64,000 bases of DNA from Desulfosudis oleivorans Hxd3 (GTDB lineage Bacteria; Desulfobacterota; Desulfobacteria; Desulfobacterales; Desulfosudaceae). Positions 55,486-64,000 of this stretch are shown here, in pieces. The translations under genes were made by a program, and so were the position numbers. The stretch covers positions 1,925,001 to 1,989,000 of the forward strand of contig NC_009943.1 in assembly GCF_000018405.1 (NCBI RefSeq). Direction: 5' to 3'. Below the pieces are notes generated by a model. The model searched no databases, had not been told where the DNA came from, and saw only the letters and a program-made list of their open reading frames with translations. Position 1 is the stretch's first letter. Each line of letters begins with the position of its first letter.

Positions 55486-56832
55486 TCACCGGTCAACGGT
55501 GCACCGGACTGATCCATCGGACACAATAATCGTCAATGCGTCTCCCGGATCGGCCTGGCCGGTTTTTTTAATGACCTGTCCGTCGGAGACTTTTTGCGTA
55601 ATACTGTAACCCCGCTCCAGCACGGCCCTGGGCGAAAGCGCAAAAAGCCGCTGGGTAAGACCGTCCACCCGGTGCCGGTTTTCCCGAAGATATGTGGTCT
55701 GCATGGCTGAAGAAAGGCGTTCTACAAGCCGGTCCGTTAATGCCAGGCCCTCTGTTGTCAGTCGCTCCGGCATGCGGGAAAAGAGCTGTTTCTGCTGCCA
55801 GGCCAGCCGTTCGGCCCGTTTGGCAATTTCCCGGTCAAGGGCACGGACCAGCCGCATGGCCAGTTCGTCCAGCCGGAGCAGGGCGTCGCCCAGGGCCCGG
55901 CGGGGGTCGATCAGCCGCTTGGCCATGTCGCGCAGTGCACGGCGCCGGTGACGGATGATGTTATCAAACCCTTTTACCATGCGGACCCGCAGGTTTCGGC
56001 AGTGGGCCAGGAGCTCTTTTTTTACCGGCACGATCAACTCTGCCGCGGCCGACGGGGTGGGAGCCCGCAGGTCGGCCACAAAATCGCAGATGGTAAAATC
56101 GGTTTCGTGGCCCACGGCCGACACCACCGGTATGGCGGATGCGGCCACGGCCCGGGCCACGGTCTCGGTGTTGAAGGCAAACAGATCTTCCAGGCTGCCG
56201 CCGCCCCGGGCCACCACGAGTACGTCGGCATCGGCCCGCCGGTTGGCCAGGGCCAGTGCCGCGGCGATCTCAACGGCCGCCTTATCCCCCTGGACCGAGG
56301 CGGGAAGAATTTCGATCTCAATACCGGGAAAACGGCGGGTCATCACATGAATCATGTCGTGGACAACGGCCCCGGTGGGAGATGAGATCAGGCAGACCTT
56401 GGCCGGCAGAAAGGGAACCGGTTTTTTCCGGCCCGGATCAAACAGCCCTTCGTCGGCCAGCTTTTTTTTCAACTGTTCAAAGGCGGCCACCAGCTCTCCC
56501 ATGCCCTGGGGCATGATGTGCTCAAAGATCACCTGGTAGTTGCCCCGGGGGGCGTAAACGCTGATCCTTCCCAGGCCGGTGATCTTCATGCCGTCTTCGG
56601 GCATAAACTTCAGGCCGCGGTTCTGGTTGACAAACATCACGGCCTGAACCTGGGCGGTGCTGTCTTTTAAGGTAAAATAGAAGTGGCCGGAGCCGGGCCG
56701 TTTGAAGTTGGAAATCTCGCCTTCCACCCAGATAATGGGAAACTGTTTTTCCAGCAGGACCTTGATTTCACCGGTGAGCCGGGAAACCGTGTAGATGCCG
56801 CTTTCCGGCAGGCTGGTGTGTGTTTGTGCCAT
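55486..56832 (-). CDS. xseA: Exodeoxyribonuclease VII large subunit
   Basis: The 448-residue protein has an N-terminal OB fold (YTVSRLTGEIKVLLEKQFP), the catalytic domain with VARGGGSLEDLFAFN and VVSAVGHETDFTICDFVADLRAPTPSAAAE, a helical domain and a C-terminal ALERGY-like AVLERGYSIT motif. It degrades single-stranded DNA with XseB. It heads the - strand block xseA-xseB-ispA-dxs-tlyA. Confidence 0.96.
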   Translation of the reverse strand: MAQTHTSLPESGIYTVSRLTGEIKVLLEKQFPIIWVEGEISNFKRPGSGHFYFTLKDSTAQVQAVMFVNQNRGLKFMPEDGMKITGLGRISVYAPRGNYQVIFEHIMPQGMGELVAAFEQLKKKLADEGLFDPGRKKPVPFLPAKVCLISSPTGAVVHDMIHVMTRRFPGIEIEILPASVQGDKAAVEIAAALALANRRADADVLVVARGGGSLEDLFAFNTETVARAVAASAIPVVSAVGHETDFTICDFVADLRAPTPSAAAELIVPVKKELLAHCRNLRVRMVKGFDNIIRHRRRALRDMAKRLIDPRRALGDALLRLDELAMRLVRALDREIAKRAERLAWQQKQLFSRMPERLTTEGLALTDRLVERLSSAMQTTYLRENRHRVDGLTQRLFALSPRAVLERGYSITQKVSDGQVIKKTGQADPGDALTIIVSDGSVRCTVDR

Positions 56833-57045
56833 TGCTGATTCCCATTTGTGGAGTTTGTCTGTTTTTTATCATACCCATGGAGCGGACTCAACAGGGAAGA
56901 AAGGCGCGTAGAATTCTGGCCCCCTTTCAATGCATCGACTGTATTATCATCTTGACGACATACGCTAAAATCTGGTTTTATGGACACCCTGGCGGTTTGC
57001 CGGAATGTTTTGCCGCCTGCGTGGAATTTTTGAGGGAAACGAAAA

Positions 57046-57552
57046 ATGAGAATCGGCACGGGATACGATCTGCACCGGCTGGTGAAAGGCCGCAGGCTGG
57101 TGCTGGGCGGGGTGGCCCTTCCGTTTGAAAAGGGACTGGACGGCCATTCAGACGCGGACGTGCTGGTGCACGCCGTTTGCGACGCCCTGCTGGGGGCTGC
57201 CGGCCTGGGCGACATCGGGGACCATTTTCCGGATACCGATGCCCGGTTTAAGGGTGTCTCCAGTCTCCTCTTGCTGACAGAGACGGGCCGGATGCTGAAA
57301 GAAAAAGGGTTTTTTGTGGTTAACATCGACGCTACCGTCCTGGCCCAGGCCCCGAAACTGGGAGCCCATAAAGCCGCCATGGCGGCCAATATGGCAACGG
57401 CCCTGGGCATTGATGCCGCCTGTGTCAATGTCAAGGCCACCACCACCGAGGGGCTTGATGCCGTGGGCCGGGGCGAGGCCATGGCCGCCATGAGCGTGGC
57501 CCTGATTATTGAGGAAGAGGCCAGGGATTCGAGGGGCCAGGGGGCCGGGTGA
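57046..57552 (+). CDS. ispF: 2-C-methyl-D-erythritol 2,4-cyclodiphosphate synthase
   Basis: The 168-residue protein begins MRIGTGYDLHRLVKGR, the metal-binding DxH of IspF. It has GHSDADVLVHAVCDALLGA, GDIGDHFPDTD and KATTTEGLDAVGRGEA, all hallmarks. It closes the cyclic diphosphate ring in the MEP route, the same pathway as dxs. The C-terminal tail RDSRGQGAG is a short extra. It is divergent from xseA and precedes cysS. Confidence 0.97.
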   Translation: MRIGTGYDLHRLVKGRRLVLGGVALPFEKGLDGHSDADVLVHAVCDALLGAAGLGDIGDHFPDTDARFKGVSSLLLLTETGRMLKEKGFFVVNIDATVLAQAPKLGAHKAAMAANMATALGIDAACVNVKATTTEGLDAVGRGEAMAAMSVALIIEEEARDSRGQGAG

Positions 57553-57570
57553 AAAGGCACGACAGACGGA

Positions 57571-57596
57571 ATCGATTTCGATCCCGATCCCGATTT
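57571..57596. repeat. ATNNCG hexamer tract between ispF and cysS
   Basis: A short run of ATTTCG and ATCCCG hexamers just before the cysS ribosome site. Confidence 0.7.
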
Positions 57597-57615
57597 GGAT
57601 GACAAGGATAAAATC

Positions 57616-59055
57616 ATGACACTTTCTATTTATAATGTGCTGACAGGCAAAAAAGAGCTGTTTGTGCCGGTAAATCCCGGAAAAGTGGGGATGTATGTGT
57701 GCGGCCCCACGGTGTATGGACCGTGCCACATCGGCCATGCCCGGTCTGTTGTGGTGTTTGACGTGATTGCCCGGTACCTGAGGGTTGCCGGTTATGATGT
57801 CACTTATGTGCGCAACTTCACCGACGTGGACGATAAGATCATTCACCGGGCCGCCGAAGAGGGGAAAACCTCGGAGCAGATCGCTGAAAAGTATATCGCC
57901 GAATTCTACCGGGACATGGACGCCCTTTTTGTTCAGCGGGCCACGGTGGAACCCAAAGCCACCGAGCATATTGATGACATTCTTGCCGTGATTCAGATAC
58001 TGGTGAACAAGGGGGTTGCCTACGAGGCCGGCGGGGATGTCTTTTTTTCAGTGGAGGCCTTTCCCGGCTACGGCAAGCTGTCCGGCCGGAAGCTGGACCA
58101 GATGGAGGCCGGTGCCCGCATTGAGGTGGATAAACGCAAAAGAAACCCTTTTGATTTTGTGCTGTGGAAGGCGGAAAAACCGGGCGAGCCTTCATGGGAG
58201 AGTCCCTGGGGCAGGGGACGGCCCGGCTGGCATATCGAGTGCACGGCCATGAGTTCCCGTTACCTGGGCCAGACCTTTGACATTCACGGCGGCGGCAAGG
58301 ACCTTATCTTTCCCCATCATGAAAACGAGATCGCCCAGTCCGAGGCGGCCTTTGGCCGGGAGTTTGCCCGGTTCTGGGTGCATAACGGGTTTGTTCAGAT
58401 CAACCAGGAAAAGATGTCCAAGTCCCTCAACAACTTCAAGATGATCAACGAGATTCTTGAGGCTTACCATCCGGAAACGGTGCGCCTGTTCCTGCTCTCC
58501 AGTCATTACCGGAGCCCCATCGATTTTTCCGATACCTCCATGGCAGAGGCCGGGGCCGGCCTGGACAAGCTCTACACGGCCCTGGGCCGGGTGGAGGCGC
58601 TGACACCTTCCGGGGAAAAACCGTCACCGGCCTCAGACGGCGATGCCGGTGAATACTGGAACAGTTTTTGCCAGGCCATGGACGATGATTTTAATACCGC
58701 CAGGGCCGTTGCCGCGCTGTTTGAGACGGCCCGCCATATCAACCGGCTGCTGGACCAGGCCGGGGATCTGCTTACCGCGGATGTATCGGCCCATTATGAT
58801 GTCATGCGAAAAAGCGGCGACGTGCTGGGGCTTTTCAACACACCGGCTCAGGTCTATTTCGAGGGGCGCAAGCAGGCGGCGGCTAAAAAGGATGCCGTGG
58901 ACCCGGCCGAAATCGACCGCATGGTGGCTCAACGGGTCGCAGCCCGCAAGGCAAAAGATTTTGCAAAAGCCGATCAGCTTCGCAAGCAACTGACCGACCT
59001 TAACGTGGTGCTTGAAGATTCGCCGGACGGCACCACCACATGGAAGTTTGCCTAG
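57616..59055 (+). CDS. cysS: Cysteinyl-tRNA synthetase
   Basis: ATG 57616 with AAGGAT upstream is preferred over TTG 57595. The 479-residue protein has CGPTVYGPCHIGHARS (HIGH motif and a zinc Cys), GRPGWHIECTAMSS, GGGKDLIFPHHENEIAQSE and KMSKSLNNF. It charges tRNA-Cys. The C-terminal domain is complete, with ARKAKDFAKADQLRKQL near the end. Confidence 0.97.
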   Translation: MTLSIYNVLTGKKELFVPVNPGKVGMYVCGPTVYGPCHIGHARSVVVFDVIARYLRVAGYDVTYVRNFTDVDDKIIHRAAEEGKTSEQIAEKYIAEFYRDMDALFVQRATVEPKATEHIDDILAVIQILVNKGVAYEAGGDVFFSVEAFPGYGKLSGRKLDQMEAGARIEVDKRKRNPFDFVLWKAEKPGEPSWESPWGRGRPGWHIECTAMSSRYLGQTFDIHGGGKDLIFPHHENEIAQSEAAFGREFARFWVHNGFVQINQEKMSKSLNNFKMINEILEAYHPETVRLFLLSSHYRSPIDFSDTSMAEAGAGLDKLYTALGRVEALTPSGEKPSPASDGDAGEYWNSFCQAMDDDFNTARAVAALFETARHINRLLDQAGDLLTADVSAHYDVMRKSGDVLGLFNTPAQVYFEGRKQAAAKKDAVDPAEIDRMVAQRVAARKAKDFAKADQLRKQLTDLNVVLEDSPDGTTTWKFA

Positions 59056-59077
59056 TACGAATATTTGTTTTGGCACG

Positions 59078-59330
59078 CGTCATTACCCGGCTTGCCGCAT
59101 ACGCACGTCTCACATTACCCGGTCGGCTGGTTTCTGCTGTAGATTATGGCCAGGCCAGGTCGTATAAGTGATCGTCATTACCCTGGCTGATCGCATACAT
59201 GTGCGTCATTACCCGGCTTGACCGGGTAATCCAGTGTAAAATTGATTTGATACCTTATTAATGCGGTACTGGGTCAATCCTGGGCTGGATCGCCCAATCA
59301 AGTTGGGCGATGACGGAGAGGTGTTGGGCG
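59078..59330. repeat. ATTACCCGG palindrome cluster
   Basis: The gap between cysS and the EcsC-like gene holds CATTACCCGGCTTG fragments at 59081, about 59113, about 59175 and 59211. The last is a full CATTACCCGGCTTGACCGGG unit followed by TAATCCAGTGTAAAATTGAT. A related GATCGCCCAATCAAGTTGGG palindrome lies at 59286-59308. Confidence 0.8.
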
Positions 59331-59358
59331 ATGACGAAGGGAGGTTGGATTCATTTAA

Positions 59359-60138
59359 ATGTCGCTTACTTTGTCTGAAATTGAAGAGCTCAGGCTCGCC
59401 AAAAACCTTCTGGAGCATCCCGGTCTTGCCGCGAAAATCAGCGACATGGTGGGGTCGCCTATTGAAAAAGGGTTTGCGCGGCTTCCGGAAAAGTGGGCCC
59501 TGGCGGTAAACGCGGCGGCATCCCGCTCCATTACCGCGGCCCTGGATGTCGCCCTGCGAACCCTGGACCGGAGCGGTCCCCGGCCGCCGGCCAACCGGTG
59601 GCACAAACTGGCGGCCGGAGCCTCCGGTGCCGTTGGCGGGGCATTCGGACTGGCGGCCCTGGCTGTTGAACTGCCGGTCTCCACCACCATCATGCTCCGG
59701 TCCATTGCCGATATCGCCAGAAGCGAGGGCGAAGATCTCGCGGTTCTGGAGGCCCGGCTTCAATGTATTCAGGTGTTTGCCCTGGGCGGCCGGTCAAAAA
59801 AGGATGACGGCACCGAGACCGGCTATTTCGCGACCCGGGCCGCCATGGCCAAGGCGGTGTCTGAGGCCGCGTCCCACCTTGCAAGACGGGGCGTGTCTGA
59901 CACCAGTGCCCCGGCCATTGTCCGACTGATTACCCGGATCGCTTCCCGGTTTTCTATCGTGGTGTCTGAAAAAGCGGCGGCCCAGGCCGTGCCCCTTGTG
60001 GGCGCGCTGGGCGGGGCCGCCATCAACACCGTGTTCATCAACCATTTTCAGGACATGGGCCGGGGCCATTTTATCATCCGCCGGCTGGAACGGCTTCACG
60101 GTCCGGACGCGGTGCGGCGGGTGTATGAAACAGTGTAG
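59359..60138 (+). CDS. EcsC-family protein
   Basis: The 259-residue protein matches the EcsC family by its Ala/Gly-rich helical centre (GASGAVGGAFGLAALAVELPVSTT), SIADIARSEGED and the late QAVPLVGALGGAAINTVFINHFQDMGRGHF. The family is named from the Bacillus Ecs region, but its molecular role is unknown. Amphipathic helices suggest membrane association. The ribosome site is distant (GGGAGG about 17 bases off). The preceding gap is filled with repeats. Confidence 0.88.
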   Translation: MSLTLSEIEELRLAKNLLEHPGLAAKISDMVGSPIEKGFARLPEKWALAVNAAASRSITAALDVALRTLDRSGPRPPANRWHKLAAGASGAVGGAFGLAALAVELPVSTTIMLRSIADIARSEGEDLAVLEARLQCIQVFALGGRSKKDDGTETGYFATRAAMAKAVSEAASHLARRGVSDTSAPAIVRLITRIASRFSIVVSEKAAAQAVPLVGALGGAAINTVFINHFQDMGRGHFIIRRLERLHGPDAVRRVYETV

Positions 60139-60492
60139 CCGGTCATGAGTATCCATCGGACTGTTTGACCGTTTTCCCGGCGCGATTCGGTTTGCAATCC
60201 CCCGATCCCGGTGATATGATCAGGCCATCTTTCGAGGCTTCTGCCCGCTGCCGCCAGTCTCTTTTTGAGCCTGTGATTCAATCTGCGGTTTTTCCTTCCC
60301 CCTTTCAGCCTCGACGTGGGATTTTTCGACTGTCACAGACCTCTATTCGTTTTGTAATGGAGGGACACCATGCAACTCAAACTCTGCCCACCACGGCTTC
60401 CAGCAACGCCTTTGCGCTGATGGAAGCCGGACACTTCTGTGAAGAGACGCAAGCCGTTTTTGTTTTTTAATCGCCTTTGCAAAGGGGGGCAT
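60139..60492. other. Intergenic stretch with a possible 16-codon ORF
   Basis: No clear gene lies here. A short frame at 60370-60420 starts ATG after GGAGGGACACC and encodes MQLKLCPPRLPATPLR. It could be a leader peptide for the GAF gene, but the only support is the ribosome site. Confidence 0.3.
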
Positions 60493-61101
60493 ATGAAAAA
60501 ACAACTGTTCAATTATGAAACGCTGCTGAAGATCACCAATGCCATTTCCCACTCCAAGGATCCGGAAGAGGTGGTACTGATCACGGTGGAGAGCATCAAG
60601 ACCGCGCTGAACGTAAAAGGGTGCACACTTTTTCTTATCAACCGGCAGACCGATGAACTGGAGGTGGCGGCATCCTTCGGCCTCAGTGAGGAGTATATCA
60701 ACAAGGGACCGTTGAGCGCGCTCAAGTCCATTGGCGACTCCCTGAAGGAGGGGCCGGTGGCGATTTTTGACGTGGCTGATGATCCGCGCATTCAGTATCC
60801 CGAGGCGGCAAAAAAGGAGGGTATCGCGTCACTGGTTTCCGTTCCGGTGGTCAGCGGTGGGCGCATCATCGGGGCACTGCGGATTTACACGGCTGAGCCG
60901 TGGGAGTTTACCCTGGAGAACTTGAATTTCATCCAGGCCATGGCAAACATCACCGGCATGGCCATCGGCATGGCCCGGCACTTGCGGGGAATGAAGGAGA
61001 GCATCGAAGTGCTCAAGACATTGAGAGACCCCAGGACACTGAAGTCTAAACGCAGGACGCCGTTTGAAGGGGTTCCCCGCAGTGTTTCGGTGGCTCATTG
61101 A
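60493..61101 (+). CDS. GAF-domain protein
   Basis: ATG 60493 follows the very strong AAAGGGGGG. The 202-residue protein is nearly all one GAF domain (about 8-165), with LLKITNAISHSKDPEEVVLITVE, GCTLFLINRQTDELEVAASFG and SLVSVPVVSGGRIIGALRIYT. It has no output domain and no chromophore Cys in an obvious bilin site, so it may bind a small ligand and act by contact. A strong terminator follows, so it ends its transcript. The neighbouring BLUF gene is another stand-alone sensor. Confidence 0.88.
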   Translation: MKKQLFNYETLLKITNAISHSKDPEEVVLITVESIKTALNVKGCTLFLINRQTDELEVAASFGLSEEYINKGPLSALKSIGDSLKEGPVAIFDVADDPRIQYPEAAKKEGIASLVSVPVVSGGRIIGALRIYTAEPWEFTLENLNFIQAMANITGMAIGMARHLRGMKESIEVLKTLRDPRTLKSKRRTPFEGVPRSVSVAH

Positions 61102-61134
61102 CCCGGGACCAGATTAGTGCACGCCCATCACGTG

Positions 61135-61176
61135 AACCGGCCGTGCCCTGTTTCAGGCGCATGGCCGGTTTTTTTT
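61135..61176 (+). terminator. Rho-independent terminator after the GAF gene
   Basis: AACCGGCC (61135-61142) pairs with GGCCGGTT (61163-61170) and runs into a T-run through 61176. Confidence 0.85.
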
Positions 61177-61298
61177 CGGCAGCAAACCGCCCGGTGCCGG
61201 ATGATGTGAAAAAAGAGTTGATTCTGAAACAAGGAACCCATAAACTTTTGTCAAACCCTGTGGATCAATCGACATATCATCATTGAAAGGTAAAACCA

Positions 61299-61745
61299 AT
61301 GTCCCTTGTCCGCCTGATTTACGCCAGCCAGTTGACTGAAGCCTGTGACCTCAAAGCCTTGCGCCAGATTCTCAAGGTCGCCCGTGAACGAAACAAAGAT
61401 CTTGCCGTCACCGGCGTGCTCTGTTACGACCCGCAATATTTTCTCCAGTGGCTTGAAGGCCCCATGGACCATGTAAACAGCCTGTATGTCGATATCGTAA
61501 AAGACCCCCGGCACGCAAACGCCACGATCCTGGACTACCGGCAGGTCAGTGCCCGTTCCTTTGAAAGCTGGTCCATGGCCTATGTCGCCATGAACGAGGT
61601 GGATGCCGCGGTTCTTTTTAAATATTCCGCAACCCGGCAGTTCAATCCCTTTGAGATGTCGGCCGACAGCGTGGTCGGATTCATCACTGACCTGGCAAGG
61701 GAAAAAGACGCTTTTTTCAACCAGTCGGAGACCGATATCGCCTGA
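61299..61745 (+). CDS. BLUF-domain blue-light sensor
   Basis: The 148-residue protein is a short BLUF photoreceptor. Tyr8 (LIYAS), Asn32 (RERNKD), Gln50 (YFLQWLEGP) and Trp91 (FESWSM) sit at the positions of the flavin hydrogen-bond network, with the same numbering as cyanobacterial PixD. His72 in DPRHANA is also kept. FAD binding and a red-shifted light state are thus expected. There is no output domain, so signalling must be by protein contact. The start has AAAGG and the gene follows a terminator, so it has its own promoter, perhaps the TTGATT/TAAACT pair near 61218-61246. Confidence 0.93.
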   Translation: MSLVRLIYASQLTEACDLKALRQILKVARERNKDLAVTGVLCYDPQYFLQWLEGPMDHVNSLYVDIVKDPRHANATILDYRQVSARSFESWSMAYVAMNEVDAAVLFKYSATRQFNPFEMSADSVVGFITDLAREKDAFFNQSETDIA

Positions 61746-62118
61746 TTCCCAAAGGTTTCGGCGATGGAATATCTTCGACGGTTGTCGGAGGTCAACGGTC
61801 CCTTTCGGTATTCAAGCCCCCCGTTTTTTGTCTGGAAAGACACCCATCCTGTCGGGTGTGATCTTGGCAGACCAAATCAAGATGCCTGTACACATTTTCT
61901 GAAACGTCACCTTTTTTTACATTTCGTCAATCCTGATTACACAATGTGGTATTTCGGCCTGCCGCCTGAAAAATTAATATTTAATCATTCCAAGTCATTG
62001 CCCTGCAATTAAGTTGAATTGTGGCGGCACGCCCCTTGCATAATGAAAAGCAGCACGGTCTGTGATGCACGGGCCAGACACAAGAACCGGTAATTTTATT
62101 TTCAAGGGGAGGTTTGCC
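61746..62118. other. Intergenic stretch, nothing recognised
   Basis: An 82-codon frame at 61764-62012 has no ribosome site and reads like noise. An AT-rich piece near 61960-61990 may hold the promoter of the next gene. Confidence 0.4.
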
Positions 62119-62769
62119 ATGCAAAACGCCAAGAAATTTAACGATCGAATTACCTTAGGGCTGGTTCCAAGTGCAGAAGACATCAAACAGCTAAAGGAGT
62201 TGGGATACAAGACGATTATTGACCTTCGAGACAACCAGGAGCTTTTTGGCGGCCTTGTTGCAAAAAGGGCAAAAGAGGCCGGTCTGACCTACATTCATAT
62301 CCCGGTTCAGCGGGACGCCATTCAGCTTGAGGATGTGAAGGCGTTTTATCGGGCGGTGTATGCCAGGGGAAGCGCACCTTTATATGTGTTTTCCCGCCTG
62401 GGTCGTAAGCCCCTGGTCTTTGTGCTCCTGTTTGATGCGGTAGCGCAAAGCAAGTCGCTGGTGAGGATTTATCGACAGGCCAACAGGCTTGGTTTTCACC
62501 TGGAGTGTGACTTCCCGATGCAGACCTTTCTGTACAACCTCTACAATTCAGGGGAGTTCAGGGAGATGGTGGACGAGATTCGCCGGTCCCGTTCCGATCT
62601 TTTTGAATCACTCGCGCCGTCGCCGCATCAGGTTGAGGAGGAGTATGACTTTGGTGTGGACGCCGTCACTGAAAAACTGCTTCAGATCACCAGCACCTAT
62701 TCACAGACAAAAGACAATGCCATGCTGCAGAAGGCCCTGGCCGATCTGTTGGCGACTGTAAAAAGGTAG
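62119..62769 (+). CDS. DSP/DUF442-like phosphatase fold protein, apparently catalytically dead
   Basis: ATG 62119 follows GGGGAGG. The 216-residue protein starts like a DUF442/dual-specificity phosphatase: FNDRITLGLVPSAEDIKQLKELGYKTIIDLRDNQE, then YIHIPVQRDAIQLEDVKAFY. At the P-loop place, where CxxGxxR is expected, it has VFSRLGRKP: Ser replaces the catalytic Cys and Lys stands near the Arg position. It therefore probably binds rather than cleaves phosphate. The C-terminal 100 residues are helical and of unknown role. It could be a phospho-protein adaptor. Confidence 0.78.
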   Translation: MQNAKKFNDRITLGLVPSAEDIKQLKELGYKTIIDLRDNQELFGGLVAKRAKEAGLTYIHIPVQRDAIQLEDVKAFYRAVYARGSAPLYVFSRLGRKPLVFVLLFDAVAQSKSLVRIYRQANRLGFHLECDFPMQTFLYNLYNSGEFREMVDEIRRSRSDLFESLAPSPHQVEEEYDFGVDAVTEKLLQITSTYSQTKDNAMLQKALADLLATVKR

Positions 62770-62806
62770 ACACGATTCTAAAAAAACGTTGACGCGGTTG
62801 ACCGGG

Positions 62807-64000
62807 TTACGGCTTTCCGTACAACTCCCGAATCTTGGCCCGCAGCATCTTGCCCACCGGGGAGAGGGGGAGCTCCTCCACCAGGACCACGGACCGGGGA
62901 ATCTTGAACCCGGCCAGCTTGCCCTTGCAGAAGGCAAGAATGTCGTCGGGGGCCGGGGTTGCGCCGGCCACGGGTTTGATCACGGCCCTCACGGTATGGC
63001 CCCACTCTTCGTCGGGTATGCCGATGATGCAGACGTCATCCACGGCCGGATGGTGATGCAGCACCTCCTCCACCTCCAGGGGAAAGACCTTTTCCCCGCC
63101 GGTGTTGATGCACTCCTTTTTGCGGTCCACCAGCCGCACTTCACCGTCTTCGTCGATGTAGCCGAGGTCTCCACCCTTGAACCACCCGTCCTGCATGGCT
63201 TCGGCGGTTTTTTCATCATCCTTGTAGTAGCCCTTCATGATCCAGCCGGACCGGTACATGATTTCACCGATCTCGCCCCGGGGCACCTCGTCGCCCTTTT
63301 CATCAACGACCCGGACATCGAGAATCGATTTGCCCACTGATCGTTCTTTAAGATTTTCCGGACCGGTGTCCACGCGAAAGCTGGTGATGGGGGTCATCTC
63401 GGTCTGACCGAACATGTCCAGCAAAAGCACGCCGGGAAACTTTGCAAACATTTTCTTTTTCAGGTCCACGGGGCAGACCCCGGCGCCGGTGGCAATGGCC
63501 AGCAGGGATTTAACGTTGTACTTGTGAAAGTCGGGAAAGCTGACCAGCTTTTTCCAGCCGGTTGGCACATTGGCCATGAACAGGGGTTGTTCGGCTTCCA
63601 CGGCGGAAAGGATTTTTTCCGGGTCAAAACTCAGGCCGTCGATCATGATCTGGCAGGTGTTGCCCAGCAGCACGCCCAGCATCAGGATCTGGTAAGAGGC
63701 ATCATGGAAAAAAGGCATGGACGGGGTCATAAACCGGACCGTGCTTTTGTATCCGATGCGGGTTGCCGGCGGATGGGTGAGCAGGTAGCGCACCGCCTTT
63801 TCTATGGAGGTATAGGCCTTTTTGCTGGACAGGATTTTTCTGGCAAGCCTGGTTTTCAGCAGTCCCGGCGCCAGCCCCATGCCCGGAACGGCTACGATTT
63901 TGGTGATCCCTTTCAGTTGCTCGGCAGTCAGGTTCACCTCGGCCGTGCGGGTGACAATGGAGGCAAACAGGTTGCAGAACATGTCCACGTGGCCGGCATA
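62807..64000 (-). CDS. AMP-forming acyl-CoA synthetase/ligase (5' end outside window)
   Basis: The frame is open to the right edge, so 397 C-terminal residues of an ANL-superfamily enzyme are visible. It shows GQTEM (A5-like), the SGWIMKGYYKDDEKTAEAM stretch, the hinge region GDLGYIDEDGEVRLVDRKKECINTGGEKVFPLEVEEVLHHHP and the catalytic Lys near SPVGKMLRAKIREL. The N-terminal P-loop is outside. The substrate is likely a fatty or aromatic acid. It is convergent with the phosphatase-like gene. Confidence 0.92.
   Translation of the reverse strand, partial: YAGHVDMFCNLFASIVTRTAEVNLTAEQLKGITKIVAVPGMGLAPGLLKTRLARKILSSKKAYTSIEKAVRYLLTHPPATRIGYKSTVRFMTPSMPFFHDASYQILMLGVLLGNTCQIMIDGLSFDPEKILSAVEAEQPLFMANVPTGWKKLVSFPDFHKYNVKSLLAIATGAGVCPVDLKKKMFAKFPGVLLLDMFGQTEMTPITSFRVDTGPENLKERSVGKSILDVRVVDEKGDEVPRGEIGEIMYRSGWIMKGYYKDDEKTAEAMQDGWFKGGDLGYIDEDGEVRLVDRKKECINTGGEKVFPLEVEEVLHHHPAVDDVCIIGIPDEEWGHTVRAVIKPVAGATPAPDDILAFCKGKLAGFKIPRSVVLVEELPLSPVGKMLRAKIRELYGKP

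Noticed and set aside
56667-57617. 316-codon - strand frame over xseA start and ispF
   Set aside because: It runs antisense to ispF and out of frame with xseA, and its low-complexity Ser/Pro composition is typical of a shadow.
61764-62012. 82-codon + strand frame after the BLUF gene
   Set aside because: No ribosome site and no recognisable pattern.

Overview
The window looks like chromosomal DNA of an anaerobic deltaproteobacterium (Desulfobacterota, plausibly a Desulfobacterales sulfate reducer of the Desulfococcus/Desulfosudis type). This is inferred from protein flavour, a GC-rich backbone, multihaem cytochromes, FecCD-type metal import, a two-gene EPS kinase/phosphatase module and dense intergenic palindromic repeats. 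No rRNA, tRNA or sulfate-reduction gene is present to fix the taxonomy.

Layout. 1-4.9 kb: a cut lipoprotein, a MarR regulator with a clear operator and a molybdopterin oxidoreductase, then PilZ and DUF2378-like genes. 4.97-8.54 kb: an AT-rich island that I read as two integron gene cassettes without an integrase. One carries an HNH protein with six Cys-rich tandem repeats. The other carries a TIR-domain protein and an HExxH metallopeptidase-like protein. Each cassette ends in an attC-like site 8-9 nt after its last stop codon, and the island lies between inverted copies of a chromosomal palindrome. This is the best candidate for an undescribed (possibly anti-phage) system. 8.7-13.1 kb: a TolC-MacA-MacB efflux operon. 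13.4-17.5 kb: a BepA-like protease, ParA/ParB and a YacP-like NYN protein. 17.7-19.6 kb: an octahaem HAO-like cytochrome with its NapC/NrfH-type quinol dehydrogenase.

20-29 kb: a dense + strand run holding RsmA, an unknown protein, a radical SAM protein, a TPR lipoprotein, an MscS channel, a cyclase / enoyl-CoA hydratase / saccharopine-dehydrogenase-like set, an HD hydrolase and PurN. 29-33.5 kb: catalase-peroxidase convergent with glutamate dehydrogenase. 33.7-37 kb: a sigma-54 two-component system. 37-40.4 kb: a metal or metallophore ABC importer behind a structured leader. 40.5-49 kb: an exopolysaccharide operon (Wzy-TPR, CpsB-type phosphatase, BY-kinase, Wza, outer-membrane barrel) invaded by palindromic repeats and a GIY-YIG gene. 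49.3-59 kb: an EF-G paralogue, the conserved tlyA-dxs-ispA-xseB-xseA block and divergent ispF-cysS. 59.3-64 kb: EcsC, GAF, a BLUF photoreceptor, a degenerate phosphatase-like protein and a cut acyl-CoA synthetase.

At least five dispersed repeat families fill the gaps: ATNNCG hexamer tracts, a GCCGCAC/GTGCGGC palindrome, a double-hairpin element with terminal inverted repeats, ATTACCCGG palindromes and CATTGCGAG hairpins. They are confined to intergenic space and give the chromosome a repeat-rich texture. Function calls rest on motif reading by eye; no database search was possible.
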